In this document: one piece after another, positions 38,424-48,046 of the stretch
Numbering within the stretch: the stretch's first letter is position 1
How the letters are laid out: each line of letters opens with the position of its first letter
NCBI GenBank assembly: GCA_002928515.1
Contig: PERI01000002.1
Location: 310,001-374,000 of the forward strand
DNA length: 64,000 bases
Direction of reading: 5' to 3'
Source of the DNA: Hyphomicrobium sp.
Lineage (GTDB): Bacteria; Pseudomonadota; Alphaproteobacteria; Rhizobiales; Hyphomicrobiaceae
Made by a program: the position numbers and the translations under genes
Notes under the pieces: generated by a model
Databases searched by the model: none
What the model was told of the DNA's origin: nothing
What the model saw: the letters and a program-made list of their open reading frames with translations, nothing else

Positions 38424-39440
38424 CGGGAGCAGGCGGCGCTCGATGAGCGTTTCAGCGATTTGCACTGCGTTCAAAGCTGCGCCCTTCAATAGATTGTCGG
38501 ACACGATCCACATCGCTAAGCCGTTCTCAACGGTGGCATCTTCGCGAATACGTGACACATAGGTTGAGAATTCACCGGCAGCCTCGACCGGGGTGATGTA
38601 GCCGCCAGGCTCACGTTTATCAACGACCATGATGCCCGGCGCATTGCGCAACACTTCGCGCGCTTCCTCTGGGCTTATGGGCCGCGCAAACTCAATATTG
38701 ACCGATTCCGAATGGCCGACAAATACCGGTACGCGCACACACGTTGCCGTAAGACGAATTTTCGGATCGAGAATTTTCTTGGTCTCGACAAGCATCTTCC
38801 ATTCCTCTTTCGTGTAACCGTCTTCCATGAAGACGTCGATGTGAGGAATGCAGTTGAACGCTATTTGCTTTGGAAATTTCTTGGGTTCCATTTCCTGACC
38901 CGGCACATACTTGCCCTTGGTCTGGGTCCACAGTTCGTCCATCGCTTCTTTGCCCGCACCCGATACCGATTGATAGGTCGAGACGACAACGCGCGTAATG
39001 GTTGCTGCGTCATGGAGCGGCTTGAGAGCTACGACGAGCTGCGCCGTGGAGCAATTCGGATTGGCGATGATGTTCTTTTTCGTATAGCCGCCGATGGCGT
39101 CGGCATTGACTTCGGGGACAATCAGCGGAACGTCCTGATCGTAGCGCCATTGCGACGAGTTATCGATCACAATGCAGCCTTGCGCGCCAATGCGCGGAGC
39201 CCATTCCTTGGACACCGTTGAACCAGCCGACATCAAACAAAAATCGACGCCCTTGAAATCGAAGTTTTCTAGGTCGCGGCATTTCAAGGTTTGGTCGCCG
39301 AACGAAATGTTCGTTCCCAGCGACCGGCGCGAGGCTAATGGGATTAGCTCATCGACGGGAAATTTCCGTTCGGAAAGAACGTTGAGAATTTCGCGTCCGA
39401 CATTGCCGGTGACGCCGACGATCGCAACCCGATAGCCCAT
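38409..39440 (-). CDS. asd: Aspartate-semialdehyde dehydrogenase
   Basis: Asd makes aspartate semialdehyde for lysine, threonine, methionine and diaminopimelate. The NADP-binding GVTGNVGREILNVL, the active-site cysteine in NPNCSTAQL and the substrate-binding region (VPVFVGHSESV) are all in place in 343 aa. It follows leuB on the minus strand with a gap of about 150 bp, an arrangement (leuB-asd) common in alphaproteobacteria. Confidence 0.97.
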   Translation of the reverse strand: MGYRVAIVGVTGNVGREILNVLSERKFPVDELIPLASRRSLGTNISFGDQTLKCRDLENFDFKGVDFCLMSAGSTVSKEWAPRIGAQGCIVIDNSSQWRYDQDVPLIVPEVNADAIGGYTKKNIIANPNCSTAQLVVALKPLHDAATITRVVVSTYQSVSGAGKEAMDELWTQTKGKYVPGQEMEPKKFPKQIAFNCIPHIDVFMEDGYTKEEWKMLVETKKILDPKIRLTATCVRVPVFVGHSESVNIEFARPISPEEAREVLRNAPGIMVVDKREPGGYITPVEAAGEFSTYVSRIREDATVENGLAMWIVSDNLLKGAALNAVQIAETLIERRLLPKKAA

Positions 39441-39592
39441 GAATACGTCCTTGAATATTGCGCGCGATCCTCAAAAAGTGAGGGCGCGGTCTAATGGTGT
39501 CTCAAGTGGGATGCCATACGCGGGACTGTCTGCGGTTTCAAGAACCTTGATTGCCGCTGGCGCCGCCGCCAATCTTCACTTTGAAAAAGGGC

Positions 39593-40708
39593 TTAAGCCG
39601 TCAACGCTCTGAGTTCGGTCTCGATGGCTTGCCCCATTTCCGTCGTGCCGACCTGACGCATTCCGGGCTGCATGATGTCGCCGGTACGTAGCCCCTTATC
39701 CAGAACGCGGGCAATGGCGCGGTCAACGAGGTCCGCCTCTTTGCCCATGTCGCATGAATAGCGTAACGCCATCGCGAAGGATGCAATCGTTGCAATCGGA
39801 TTGGCGAGACCCTTACCTGCGATGTCAGGCGCCGAGCCGTGAACGGGTTCATAAAGCGCTTTGCGCTTGCCGGATTTTGAATCGGGAGCGCCGAGCGAAG
39901 CGGACGGCAGCATGCCGAGCGATCCGGTCATCATTGCGGCTTCGTCAGATAGGATGTCGCCGAACAGGTTATCCGTGACGATCACATCGAACTGCTTTGG
40001 ATTTCGGATGAGCTGCATGGCGCAGTTGTCAGCAAGGATATGTTCGAGCTGCACGTCAGGTGCGTAAGATTTATGGACTTCAGTCACAACTTGGTTCCAC
40101 AGCACGCCGGTTTTCATGACGTTGCGCTTTTCCGCCGAGTGGACTTTGTTGCCGCGTTTGCGGGCGAGATCGAAAGCGACCTTGGCGATGCGTTCGATTT
40201 CGCGCGATGTGTACAATTGCGTATCGATCGCGCGACGTTCGCCATTTTCTAACGTGACGATTTCTTTTGGCTCGCCGAAATAAACGCCACCCGTCAACTC
40301 GCGCACAATCATGATGTCGAGGCCTTCGACAAGTTCACGCTTTAAGCTCGAAGCATCAGCCAACGCGGGATAGCAAATCGCTGGGCGCAGGTTGGCAAAT
40401 AAGTCGAGATCTTTGCGCAGGCGCAGCAGGCCAGCTTCAGGGCGGTGTTCATAAGGCACCTTATCCCACTTCGGGCCGCCCACCGCTCCGAACATCACGG
40501 CATCGGCCTTCATGGCTTTGGCCATAGCCGCGTCTGTGATGGCAACGCCATGGGCGTCATAGGCAGCGCCACCGACCACATCGCGTTCGACCGCGAATTT
40601 CGCACCGTTACTGCGGGCGTTGAAAAACGCGATCACGCGCTCGACCTCGGCAATGGTTTCGATACCAATTCCGTCACCAGGGAGCAGGAGAATCGCATGC
40701 GTGGTCAT
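39593..40708 (-). CDS. leuB: 3-Isopropylmalate dehydrogenase
   Basis: LeuB oxidises and decarboxylates 3-isopropylmalate in leucine synthesis. Typical motifs: [10 protein letters not shown] at the N-terminus, [24 protein letters not shown], and the NAD-binding [26 protein letters not shown]. The 371-aa length is normal. leuC and leuD are not in the window. Confidence 0.97.
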   Translation of the reverse strand: MTTHAILLLPGDGIGIETIAEVERVIAFFNARSNGAKFAVERDVVGGAAYDAHGVAITDAAMAKAMKADAVMFGAVGGPKWDKVPYEHRPEAGLLRLRKDLDLFANLRPAICYPALADASSLKRELVEGLDIMIVRELTGGVYFGEPKEIVTLENGERRAIDTQLYTSREIERIAKVAFDLARKRGNKVHSAEKRNVMKTGVLWNQVVTEVHKSYAPDVQLEHILADNCAMQLIRNPKQFDVIVTDNLFGDILSDEAAMMTGSLGMLPSASLGAPDSKSGKRKALYEPVHGSAPDIAGKGLANPIATIASFAMALRYSCDMGKEADLVDRAIARVLDKGLRTGDIMQPGMRQVGTTEMGQAIETELRALTA

Positions 40709-40827
40709 AATGGTGCCTATCGGATGTCAAGGAGGGGATTTACTGGATGCGGAGTGCTACCTTTTCGGCAGTCGGTCGGCAAGCGACGTGGCAGATAAAT
40801 GGCACTTTGGCGCACGGGGCAATCGAT

Positions 40828-41820
40828 ATGAGATCAGTTGTGAGCGTCGCATTTGGTTTGTTGACCCTTGCTGCCGCCCAGGCCAACGAGCCGCCTCAAC
40901 TGTCATTACCGCTCATCTGCGAGCCCCACAAAACCTGTTTTATTCAGAGCTATGTCGATCTCGATACCAGTCCTGCGGTGCGCGATTATGCCTGCGGAAG
41001 TGCGACTTATAACGGTCACAGTGGCGTTGATTTTCGCGTTTTGTCCGCTGCGGCGTCAGGTGCAGGTGTTGCGGTCATTGCAGCGGCAGACGGGACCGTG
41101 ACCGGTGTTCGCGATGGTGTGGCCGATGCATTCGCCAGCCAGAGTAAACCGAGCGCCATCGCTGGCAAGGAGTGCGGCAACGGCGTCGTGATCGATCATG
41201 GTGGCGGTTGGGAGACGCAATACTGCCACTTGAAGCAGGGGAGCGTGAAGGTCGCGCAAGGGGCTGCTGTCAAACGCGGAGATCGCTTGGGTGATGTCGG
41301 ATATTCGGGCATGGCAGATTTTGCCCATCTGCATTTGTCGGTGCGTCACGACAATAAAATTGTCGATCCGTTTCTGCCTCAATCGCAAGGTGGATCGTGC
41401 GAGCGTTCCAGTCGGAGTGCGGGGCTGTGGCAACCGGCAGTCGCGGCTGCTTTTCCCTACCGACAAGGTGAAATTATCGGTGTCGGTATCGTCGGCGCGC
41501 CACCCGACCATGCGACGTTGGAAGCCGATCACGGCAAAATCGAGCCGTTGAACACAAGCTCGCAAGCGATGGTCATTTATGGCCGTTTCGTCAATTTGAT
41601 GAAAGGTGATCGACTTCGTTTCGTCATCATGGGGCCAGTCGGGACCATCGTCGAGACCGTGAGCGACCCATTGGCGAAAAGCAAGGCCACGTTCACATCG
41701 TATGCAGGCAAGAAACGCAAAGCGGATTTATGGCCGCCGGGACGTTATGAAGGTCGTGTCGAACTCGTGCGCGAGGGTGGCGTTATCGCGACCAGCGTTG
41801 CGACGCACGATTTGCGCTGA
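40828..41820 (+). CDS. M23-family peptidase (exported)
   Basis: A short signal peptide (about 18 residues, ending AQA-NE) precedes an M23/LytM domain: NGHSGVDFRV supplies the first zinc His and Asp, HGGGWETQYCHLK, and HLHLSVRHD the HxH ligand. M23 enzymes cut peptidoglycan cross-links. About 150 residues of extra C-terminal domain follow, beta-rich, of unknown role. Length 330 aa from ATG 40828; the frame extends upstream to 40747 without a good start. An active enzyme is likely since all ligands are present. Divergent from leuB. Confidence 0.88.
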   Translation: MRSVVSVAFGLLTLAAAQANEPPQLSLPLICEPHKTCFIQSYVDLDTSPAVRDYACGSATYNGHSGVDFRVLSAAASGAGVAVIAAADGTVTGVRDGVADAFASQSKPSAIAGKECGNGVVIDHGGGWETQYCHLKQGSVKVAQGAAVKRGDRLGDVGYSGMADFAHLHLSVRHDNKIVDPFLPQSQGGSCERSSRSAGLWQPAVAAAFPYRQGEIIGVGIVGAPPDHATLEADHGKIEPLNTSSQAMVIYGRFVNLMKGDRLRFVIMGPVGTIVETVSDPLAKSKATFTSYAGKKRKADLWPPGRYEGRVELVREGGVIATSVATHDLR

Positions 41821-41836
41821 TTGCTCGCGACGACTG

Positions 41837-42427
41837 TTAAAAGGGTAGCGGAAACGCGAGAGTGAATCCGCCGATTGTGGCGATCATCCCAAATGCGCCG
41901 AGTATTGCACTGCCAATCAGCAAAGCGTTGCCGCCTGAAATGATCGCAATCGACGCCAGCACGATAGCGATTTGTAAAAGGGCTTGGCCGTAGTCAAAAT
42001 AAGGATCGCGTGTGAGCGCGTCATCACGCACGGCTTCGAGCGCTTTACCTTTGGTCCACAGTTCGTCGAGGCCCTCTTGCTTTTCAGGATCGGTCGTAAG
42101 CTTTTGTGCTTGGGCGCGATAATCAAGGATTTTTGAGTTGATGTTCTGTTTAACTGCATCAGGCATGTCTGGCGTCGTCGCTAGCATGATTTCGAGATTG
42201 TCAGCTTCGATGCGGAGCGATTGTCGGCGGGCATTCTTGGCTTGAAAGAATGCCCACGTATTTGCCGCTTCAATATTCTTGAGCATCACATCTTTCGACG
42301 CATTGCCCCCGCCCATGCCGCATATGGCGAGAATGACCGCAAGGATGCCGATATAAACACCTATCAGTTTGTCGCGTTGGCGCGGATCCTTTAAGATGGC
42401 ATCGCGTGCTACGTCATCCACTGACAT
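41837..42427 (-). CDS. DUF4337 membrane protein
   Basis: 196 aa with an N-terminal membrane helix (about residues 22-40), a soluble helical middle with AANTWAFFQAKNARRQSLRIEAD, and two helices at the C-terminus (about 150-190). The pattern, including the NTWAFFQAK motif, is that of DUF4337, found across proteobacteria without known function. It converges on the M23 gene with a 16-bp gap. Confidence 0.8.
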   Translation of the reverse strand: MSVDDVARDAILKDPRQRDKLIGVYIGILAVILAICGMGGGNASKDVMLKNIEAANTWAFFQAKNARRQSLRIEADNLEIMLATTPDMPDAVKQNINSKILDYRAQAQKLTTDPEKQEGLDELWTKGKALEAVRDDALTRDPYFDYGQALLQIAIVLASIAIISGGNALLIGSAILGAFGMIATIGGFTLAFPLPF

Positions 42428-42474
42428 CGGCTCCCCTCTTTCTGTTTCAAGAACTCAGATCGACGCCGACACGC

Positions 42475-43149
42475 TCACATTATGCGGTCTTCAGGCGGGG
42501 CTGCGAGCGAACGTGCGGGCAATAAATCTTTGCGATCAATGGACCGCCCGTCTGCACCTAAGCGATACAAAATAGGTGCGCCTGTCGCCAATTCCCGTTC
42601 GAGAATTTCTTCGCCGTCGATGTCTTCTAAAATCATAATCATGGCGCGCAGAGAATTGCCGTGGGCCACAACCATCACGTTTTTGCCTTCCGCAATCTGG
42701 GGCCAGATGACGGCGTCGTAGTAAGGGCGCACGCGGGCTAGCGTGTCCTTCAGGCTTTCACCGCCGGGTGGCGGGATGTCGAATGAGCGACGCCAGAGTA
42801 GCACCTGCGCTTCGCCCCATTTTTTGCGAGCTTCGTCTTTGTTGAGACCCGACAATTCGCCGTAGTCGCGCTCGTTCAGTGCGAGGTCTTTCGTGATTGG
42901 TACGTGCGTCTGATTGAGTTCACCAAGGATGATATCGAGTGTGTGCTGAGCGCGTTTCAAGCCGCTGGTGAAAGCAATGTCGAACTTGATGCGATGATCC
43001 TTGATCATGCGACCGGCAACACGCGCTTCGATCAGGCCTTTGTCGGTCAGATCGGGATTACGCCAGCCGGTGAACAGATTGAGACGGTTCCACTCACTTT
43101 CGCCGTGGCGAACCAAAACCAGCACGTTATCGGAAAGGGCATCTGTCAT
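42475..43149 (-). CDS. gpmA: 2,3-Bisphosphoglycerate-dependent phosphoglycerate mutase
   Basis: GpmA interconverts 3- and 2-phosphoglycerate. The phospho-histidine motif VRHGESEWN and the downstream [26 protein letters not shown] and [11 protein letters not shown] signatures are intact. At 224 aa it is of the short alphaproteobacterial type. It follows dapB by 43 bp on the minus strand. Confidence 0.96.
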   Translation of the reverse strand: MTDALSDNVLVLVRHGESEWNRLNLFTGWRNPDLTDKGLIEARVAGRMIKDHRIKFDIAFTSGLKRAQHTLDIILGELNQTHVPITKDLALNERDYGELSGLNKDEARKKWGEAQVLLWRRSFDIPPPGGESLKDTLARVRPYYDAVIWPQIAEGKNVMVVAHGNSLRAMIMILEDIDGEEILERELATGAPILYRLGADGRSIDRKDLLPARSLAAPPEDRIM

Positions 43150-43192
43150 GTCGTGTGGCAGTGTCTCCGTGCGTCGAACGCGTGTGTTGGTG

Positions 43193-43990
43193 TCAAATAC
43201 CCAAAACGTCGGTCATGGAATAGAGACCCGGCGCGCGGCCTTTTCCCCATAGCGCAGCGCGCACAGCCCCACGGGCAAAAATGCCGCGGTCGGCCGCAAG
43301 ATGGGTGAGTTCGATGCGCTCGCCGTCGCCAGCAAAAATAACCGTGTGATCGCCCACGACGCTGCCACCGCGTAATGTTGCAAAGCCAATGTCACCAGAT
43401 GTTCGCACGCCAGTGTGTCCATCGCGAACGCGGACTGAGCGGTCTGAAAGATTGATTTTTCGACCTTCGGCGGCGGCTTCACCGAGCATCAGAGCGGTGC
43501 CCGATGGGGCATCGACTTTCATGCGGTGATGCATCTCGACGATTTCGATATCGTAGTCTTCGCCCAAAGCTGCTGCGACGCGACGCGTTAAAGCTGCAAG
43601 CAGATTGACGCCCAAGCTCATATTGCCAGCTTTGATGATGGCGGTACTTTTGGCAGCATCGGTGACTGTGGCAAGCGAGGTTGCATCGAAGCCGGTCGTG
43701 CCGATGACGTGCACGGTGCCATGCGCGGCTGCAAGCTTGGCAAATTCTGCTGTCGCTTTTGGAGATGTAAAATCAAGGATGACATCGGCGTTTGATATCA
43801 CGTCCGCTGCATTTGAAGAGACGACGATACCAAGAGGATCTAGGCCTGCGAGAGTACCAAGGTCGTGGCCAAGCGTTGCAGCTTGCGGTGGTTCCGTTCC
43901 GCCACTGACTTCGCAGCCGGGCGTTGCGGCGATGGCGCGAACCAACTCTCGACCCATGCGACCAGCGGCGCCCATAACGGCGATTTTCAT
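43193..43990 (-). CDS. dapB: 4-Hydroxy-tetrahydrodipicolinate reductase
   Basis: DapB reduces the product of DapA in diaminopimelate/lysine synthesis. The N-terminal nucleotide-binding [10 protein letters not shown], the IGTTGF block and the catalytic [16 protein letters not shown] are all present in 265 aa. It forms a likely operon with gpmA. Confidence 0.97.
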   Translation of the reverse strand: MKIAVMGAAGRMGRELVRAIAATPGCEVSGGTEPPQAATLGHDLGTLAGLDPLGIVVSSNAADVISNADVILDFTSPKATAEFAKLAAAHGTVHVIGTTGFDATSLATVTDAAKSTAIIKAGNMSLGVNLLAALTRRVAAALGEDYDIEIVEMHHRMKVDAPSGTALMLGEAAAEGRKINLSDRSVRVRDGHTGVRTSGDIGFATLRGGSVVGDHTVIFAGDGERIELTHLAADRGIFARGAVRAALWGKGRAPGLYSMTDVLGI

Positions 43991-44112
43991 AGTGGCTCCC
44001 GGGGTGGCTGATCACATTGAATGTGCCGGGGATATAGCAACCACACTTGGCGATAGGAAGTGCACAGCGCGAGATTTCGCGCATCGTGAACACTTGGCAG
44101 CGTCAGGCTGCG

Positions 44113-44649
44113 TTATGTCCTCTCACCGTCGGCACGCGCGAGGGCCTGTGAGATCAGTGACTTTGCCTCGTCCACATGTCCCCAATGGTCAATCTTCACC
44201 CATTTGCCGGGTTCAAGGTCTTTATAGTGTGAGAAGAAATGTTCGATCTGCTCGATCGAGATCGTGGGTAAATCCGTGTAGGTTTTGACCCCGCTGTAGC
44301 GTTTGGTCAGTTTGTCCGAGGGCACAGCTATGATTTTCTCATCGCCGCCGCCATCGTCCTCCATCACGAGTACGCCCACAGGGCGACAATTGATGACGGC
44401 GCCTGGAACAATGGCCCGCGTGTTGCAAACGAGGACGTCAATTGGGTCGCCGTCGGCTGACAATGTGTGCGGCACGAACCCATAATTTCCTGGGTAGCGC
44501 ATCGGCGTGTAAAGGAAGCGATCGACGAACAGAGTTCCTGAAGCTTTATCTAATTCGTATTTGATCGGTTCGCCACCGACAGGCACTTCGATGACGACGT
44601 TGATGTCGTCGGGCGGTGAGTTGCCAGCAGAAATGGCGTCGAGGCGCAT
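44113..44649 (-). CDS. ppa: Inorganic pyrophosphatase
   Basis: Family I pyrophosphatase, which clears PPi from biosynthesis. The metal-binding signature DGDPIDVLV is present, with [15 protein letters not shown] and YPGNYGFVP before it. I place the start at the ATG 44647-44649 (178 aa, [10 protein letters not shown]), preceded by GGACC; the frame runs another 52 codons upstream to 44805 and would overlap the GNAT gene, with residues unlike the family. Confidence 0.95.
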   Translation of the reverse strand: MRLDAISAGNSPPDDINVVIEVPVGGEPIKYELDKASGTLFVDRFLYTPMRYPGNYGFVPHTLSADGDPIDVLVCNTRAIVPGAVINCRPVGVLVMEDDGGGDEKIIAVPSDKLTKRYSGVKTYTDLPTISIEQIEHFFSHYKDLEPGKWVKIDHWGHVDEAKSLISQALARADGERT

Positions 44650-44801
44650 CGCGTGGTCCTTCGTCAGGATGAGATTTGTCTTGGTCGATAGCGTGTGGAT
44701 AGGCTCGGGCACAGACATGACGCGAATTTTGTCACGATACAACGCGGCTTTGGTGCAGGTGGTTTGAAAATTGGGCGCCTTGCGTCCATCTGTTGTCGCG
44801 G

Positions 44802-45311
44802 TCAACCCCAGGAATAAGCGATTTTTTCCAGCACTTTACCGCTGAACTTTTCGGTTGTTGAGCCAACGGGGCGTCCGCCACGGCGCCAATAAAAGTCGCC
44901 GGCCTCCTGATTATCTGCAAGTGCCCAAACGACCAGCCCATCTAACGAATCCAGATCAAGTCGATGGCGACAGGCTTCAAACAGATGCTGTCCAAGTCCC
45001 AGGCCTTGATAAATCGGCGTGACGTAGAGTTCGTAAATCTCGCCGCATGGGCGCTGCACGCTTCGGGCAATGCCGCAGGTCGCGTAGCCGACAATGCGAC
45101 CGGCCACTTCGAGCACAAGAAAATGTCGTTCGGTGCGGATCGATGCGCGCCACCACGCTTTGTCGCGTCGCTGAACGAGGCGTGACAAGTGCAGAGTTGG
45201 GATGATGCCGGTGTAAGCATTCAACCATGCGTCGCGGAAGATGCCGACGAGGTGTTCGGCATCGGCGGCTTTAGCTTTACGAACGGAAATCGCAACGCGG
45301 CCTTCGATCAT
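44802..45311 (-). CDS. GNAT-family N-acetyltransferase
   Basis: The 169-aa protein has the GNAT fold: [20 protein letters not shown] at the start, then the acetyl-CoA loop [23 protein letters not shown] (Q/RxxGxG/A) near residues 90-110, and [22 protein letters not shown]. The substrate is unknown. It is upstream of ppa on the same strand, with about 150 bp between. Confidence 0.9.
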   Translation of the reverse strand: MIEGRVAISVRKAKAADAEHLVGIFRDAWLNAYTGIIPTLHLSRLVQRRDKAWWRASIRTERHFLVLEVAGRIVGYATCGIARSVQRPCGEIYELYVTPIYQGLGLGQHLFEACRHRLDLDSLDGLVVWALADNQEAGDFYWRRGGRPVGSTTEKFSGKVLEKIAYSWG

Positions 45312-45376
45312 GGCGCGAGCTTAGCGCATTGCGACGATGGCGTCATTACGCGCGAAGAGTTTCATGCGAGCAAAGT

Positions 45377-45408
45377 AAAAGCGCCCGAAGCGATTTGCTT
45401 CGAGCGCC
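45377..45408 (-). terminator. Terminator after phasin gene
   Basis: On the minus strand a full 11-bp stem, GCGCTCGAAGC / GCTTCGGGCGC (one G-T pair), is followed by TTTTAC, 36 bp after the phasin stop. Confidence 0.85.
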
Positions 45409-45444
45409 AAATTTACCAGCGTAGGCTGACTTTTTTCGCGAGGC

Positions 45445-45921
45445 TTAGCCAGCGGTCTTGAACTGTTCGAACGACTTGGTCGTTGCAGAGCCGACGGTTT
45501 CCATCGTCTGCTTAGCGACCTTGTTAGACAATTCGAAGAGTTCCTTCGACTGCGAACCAGCGATTGCAATTTGCTGCTGCCAGTAGTTGGCCTGGAGACG
45601 TGCAATTTCTGGGAACGTGCGTGCGCGCGCCATAGCTTGAGCAACTTCGAAGGCTGCTTCAGTGTTTGCGAGTGTGTTGGCAACGATCTTTTCGCCGATC
45701 GACTTTGCGCCAGCCTGGGTCGTGAGAAGGACGTCTTCTGCAACCTTGGCGTTGTCCTTCGCGGCTGCCGTCATTTTATGGTAAGCGTCGCGCGACTTGG
45801 CGACGGCATCTTCAGCGAACGCCGACAGATTTTCTGGAACCTTGGCGTCTTTGCCGGCTGTGAAAATTTCTTGTGCCTGACGTGTGAAATCCTGGACTTG
45901 GCGTGTGAAAGGATCGGTCAT
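45445..45921 (-). CDS. Phasin family protein
   Basis: A 158-aa all-helical protein with the Phasin_2 pattern: FTRQVQDFTRQAQEIF, AKSRDAYHKMTAAAKDNAK, NTLANTEAAFEVAQAMARA and ELFELSNKVAKQTMETV. Phasins coat polyhydroxyalkanoate granules; some Hyphomicrobiales members have other surface roles. No PHA synthase gene is in the window. A 7-bp inverted repeat lies upstream. Good ribosome binding site (GGAGAG) before the ATG. Confidence 0.9.
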   Translation of the reverse strand: MTDPFTRQVQDFTRQAQEIFTAGKDAKVPENLSAFAEDAVAKSRDAYHKMTAAAKDNAKVAEDVLLTTQAGAKSIGEKIVANTLANTEAAFEVAQAMARARTFPEIARLQANYWQQQIAIAGSQSKELFELSNKVAKQTMETVGSATTKSFEQFKTAG

Positions 45922-46011
45922 AGGGGGTCTCTCCTGGGTTCAACTCGTTATGCTGAATGCGACCCAAAAGGCCGCGTCGTGAACTTGCCCTTCTGATATA
46001 TGTCACCTTAT

Positions 46012-46042
46012 GGTGCAGCGCAATATGTTTTTGCTCTGCACC
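46012..46042. promoter_or_regulatory. Palindrome upstream of phasin gene
   Basis: Inverted repeat GGTGCAG-N17-CTGCACC, 91-121 bp upstream of the phasin start, in a stretch with several more TGCA-type words. PhaR repressors of alphaproteobacteria bind TGC-rich sites near phasin genes, so a PhaR role is a guess worth testing. Confidence 0.35.
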
Positions 46043-46171
46043 TCAGAAATGCATCATTTGACGCAGTAATTGCCCAATACGTCAGCAGAATTGCATCTTG
46101 TGTGGCATGATTGAATGTCACAATGTGGTTTTTGTCTCGCAACTGCGAGACACGTGTATATGCAGCCGCTT

Positions 46172-47539
46172 TTAGCGAAGTGCTGGAAATACATCGCGAT
46201 AGCCTAGAGCGCTCGCATCGAACAGCACGTCAGACGGTGTCAGTCGGCGGGCCAAAGCCAGTCCGTTCAGAGTACGGCAACGTGAAAGCGCAACGTAGGT
46301 TTGGCCGTGGGCGAAGGTTCCTCTGCCCAGATCGACATAGACATTATCGAGGGTCAGGCCTTGCGCTTTGTGGATGGTCAGGGCCCAAGCCAACCGCAGC
46401 GGAAATTGCTTAAAGGTGCCTGCAACCGTCTCGACGATTTTCTCGGCCGTCTGATCGTAGGCATAGCGGCGATGTTCCCACGAGACCTGCTCGATTTCGT
46501 ACTCTTTGCCATCAATCTTGATCCAAACTTGCTTGGGACTAAGCCGGGAAATGCGCGCTACTGAGCCGTTCACCCAACGGCGGTCCGGATCGTTGCGCAG
46601 CATCATAACTTTAGCGCCTGGTTTGAGATCGAGGGCTGCGTCGGCGGGTTGAACGTTGATGTTGAACTCGCCGGTGATGCCGGCATCGAAGCGGCTTAAG
46701 TCGCCGGGAAGTGCATCCAAATAGGCTGTGTTGATGCGGCGGGCTGCGGCGTTGGTCGGTGTCAGTATTACGTAGGGCTCGCCCTCGGCGAGCGTTCGGA
46801 TCGGGTGCACGCGGGTGTTGAGAAGTGTGAGGTCGTCGTCATCGACATCGCCATTGCGGATGGCGTTGAGCGCACGGATCAAATCATCGTCGGTTTGTCG
46901 AAAGACTTGGCCCAATTCCAGCAACGACGTGCCTGGACCGTCTTGAAGTGCCGAAATCGAGAAGAAAAACGGCCCGCCGTGAGCGTCTGAGAGATGAGCA
47001 GCGATCTCCCCATCATTGACGACCGGGGGCAGCTGATGGAGATCGCCGAACATCAACAAGCGTAAACCCCCGAACGGCTCGTTGGGGCGTCCGCGATTGA
47101 TACGTAGCGATTGATCGATGCCCCACATCAAGTCCGATCGCACCATCGAGACTTCGTCGATGACGAGAAATTCGAGTTTGCGCATGAGCCGACCGTTGCG
47201 GCTGCGGCGTATATCGCTCGATTGAATGAGGCGAGGCGGTAATCCAAAAAATGAATGGATGGTCTGGCCGCCAATATTTATGGCTGCCAATCCGGTCGGG
47301 GCCAAAACCACCATACGATCACCTGCGGCGTCGCATAAAGCACGCAGCAGCGTTGATTTTCCGGTCCCTGCGCGGCCTGTAACGAAGAGATGCCCGCCTG
47401 GCTGGGCGATGAACTGTCTGGCGGTTTCGAATTCCGTCGTTGGGGTAACGCCATCGGGCCAGCGCATATCCCGACTGATTTGCAAATGATCTTTCACGTC
47501 TTGAGAGCCCCGCGCGCGGCGCCATGCCGAATTCATCAC
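46172..47539 (-). CDS. Pif1/RecD-like DNA helicase
   Basis: A superfamily 1B helicase of 455 aa. Walker A is GRAGTGKST (about residues 55-63), motif Ia APTGLAAINIGGQTIHSFF, motif II FLVIDEVSMVRSDLM, motif III LMFGDLHQLPPV, motif V HKAQGLTLD, and motif VI YVALSRCRTLNGLAL. This resembles Pif1/Dda-type 5'-3' helicases. Start: ATG at 47537-47539 or the next codon. Function could be replication fork or repair; nothing next to it hints which. Confidence 0.93.
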   Translation of the reverse strand: MMNSAWRRARGSQDVKDHLQISRDMRWPDGVTPTTEFETARQFIAQPGGHLFVTGRAGTGKSTLLRALCDAAGDRMVVLAPTGLAAINIGGQTIHSFFGLPPRLIQSSDIRRSRNGRLMRKLEFLVIDEVSMVRSDLMWGIDQSLRINRGRPNEPFGGLRLLMFGDLHQLPPVVNDGEIAAHLSDAHGGPFFFSISALQDGPGTSLLELGQVFRQTDDDLIRALNAIRNGDVDDDDLTLLNTRVHPIRTLAEGEPYVILTPTNAAARRINTAYLDALPGDLSRFDAGITGEFNINVQPADAALDLKPGAKVMMLRNDPDRRWVNGSVARISRLSPKQVWIKIDGKEYEIEQVSWEHRRYAYDQTAEKIVETVAGTFKQFPLRLAWALTIHKAQGLTLDNVYVDLGRGTFAHGQTYVALSRCRTLNGLALARRLTPSDVLFDASALGYRDVFPALR

Positions 47540-47607
47540 AGCGGTGCCGCCTCAGCTTGGCTTTGTCAAACATGTCGCTGCAGACGTGCTGTGGACGGAC
47601 AGCCAAT

Positions 47608-47638
47608 AAAAAAGCGCGAAGCTTACACAGCTTCGCGC
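47608..47638 (-). terminator. Terminator of the small periplasmic protein gene
   Basis: On the minus strand: 9-bp stem GCGCGAAGC / GCTTCGCGC with a 7-base loop, then TTTTTTA. 33 bp after the stop at 47671. Confidence 0.9.
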
Positions 47639-47670
47639 CAATCTTCATTCAATCGATGACAGTCGCGAGA

Positions 47671-47928
47671 TTAGTCGCGGATGATGGCCATCAACTTGTA
47701 GTCCTTGTCGAACTTCAAGTCATACGCAGCGCCATCTTTGCACTTTGCATCGTCAAGTTCGTAAAGGCCTGTGCCTTCGCTTTCCTTTTCCCACTTGCCG
47801 CCTTCGCAGCCCCAAGCAGAAGCTGCAGCCGAAGCCTTCTTCGCTTCGTCTTCAGACAACGGATCATCGGCAAGTGCTGGCATAGCGAACATTGCAGCAG
47901 CGGCTGCCATGATTGCAAAACGCTTCAT
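47671..47928 (-). CDS. Small periplasmic PepSY-like protein
   Basis: 85 aa with a signal peptide (cut at ALA-DD, residue 21), then a mostly acidic mature chain with two cysteines (WGCEGGKW and DAKCKDG). The end, DAAYDLKFDKDYKLMAIIRD-like, has the beta pattern of a half PepSY domain. Its own terminator and the gap on both sides mark a single gene. I know no function. Confidence 0.8.
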   Translation of the reverse strand: MKRFAIMAAAAAMFAMPALADDPLSEDEAKKASAAASAWGCEGGKWEKESEGTGLYELDDAKCKDGAAYDLKFDKDYKLMAIIRD

Positions 47929-48046
47929 GTGATAGACCTCCAGAAATCAGTTAACGGGTATCGCGTCCTACAGGTGGCGCGCACGGCGAGAACATTCAAC
48001 AGCGCTCGGGAAAAATTCCCGAAGCCATTTTGTCACGGCCTCATTT

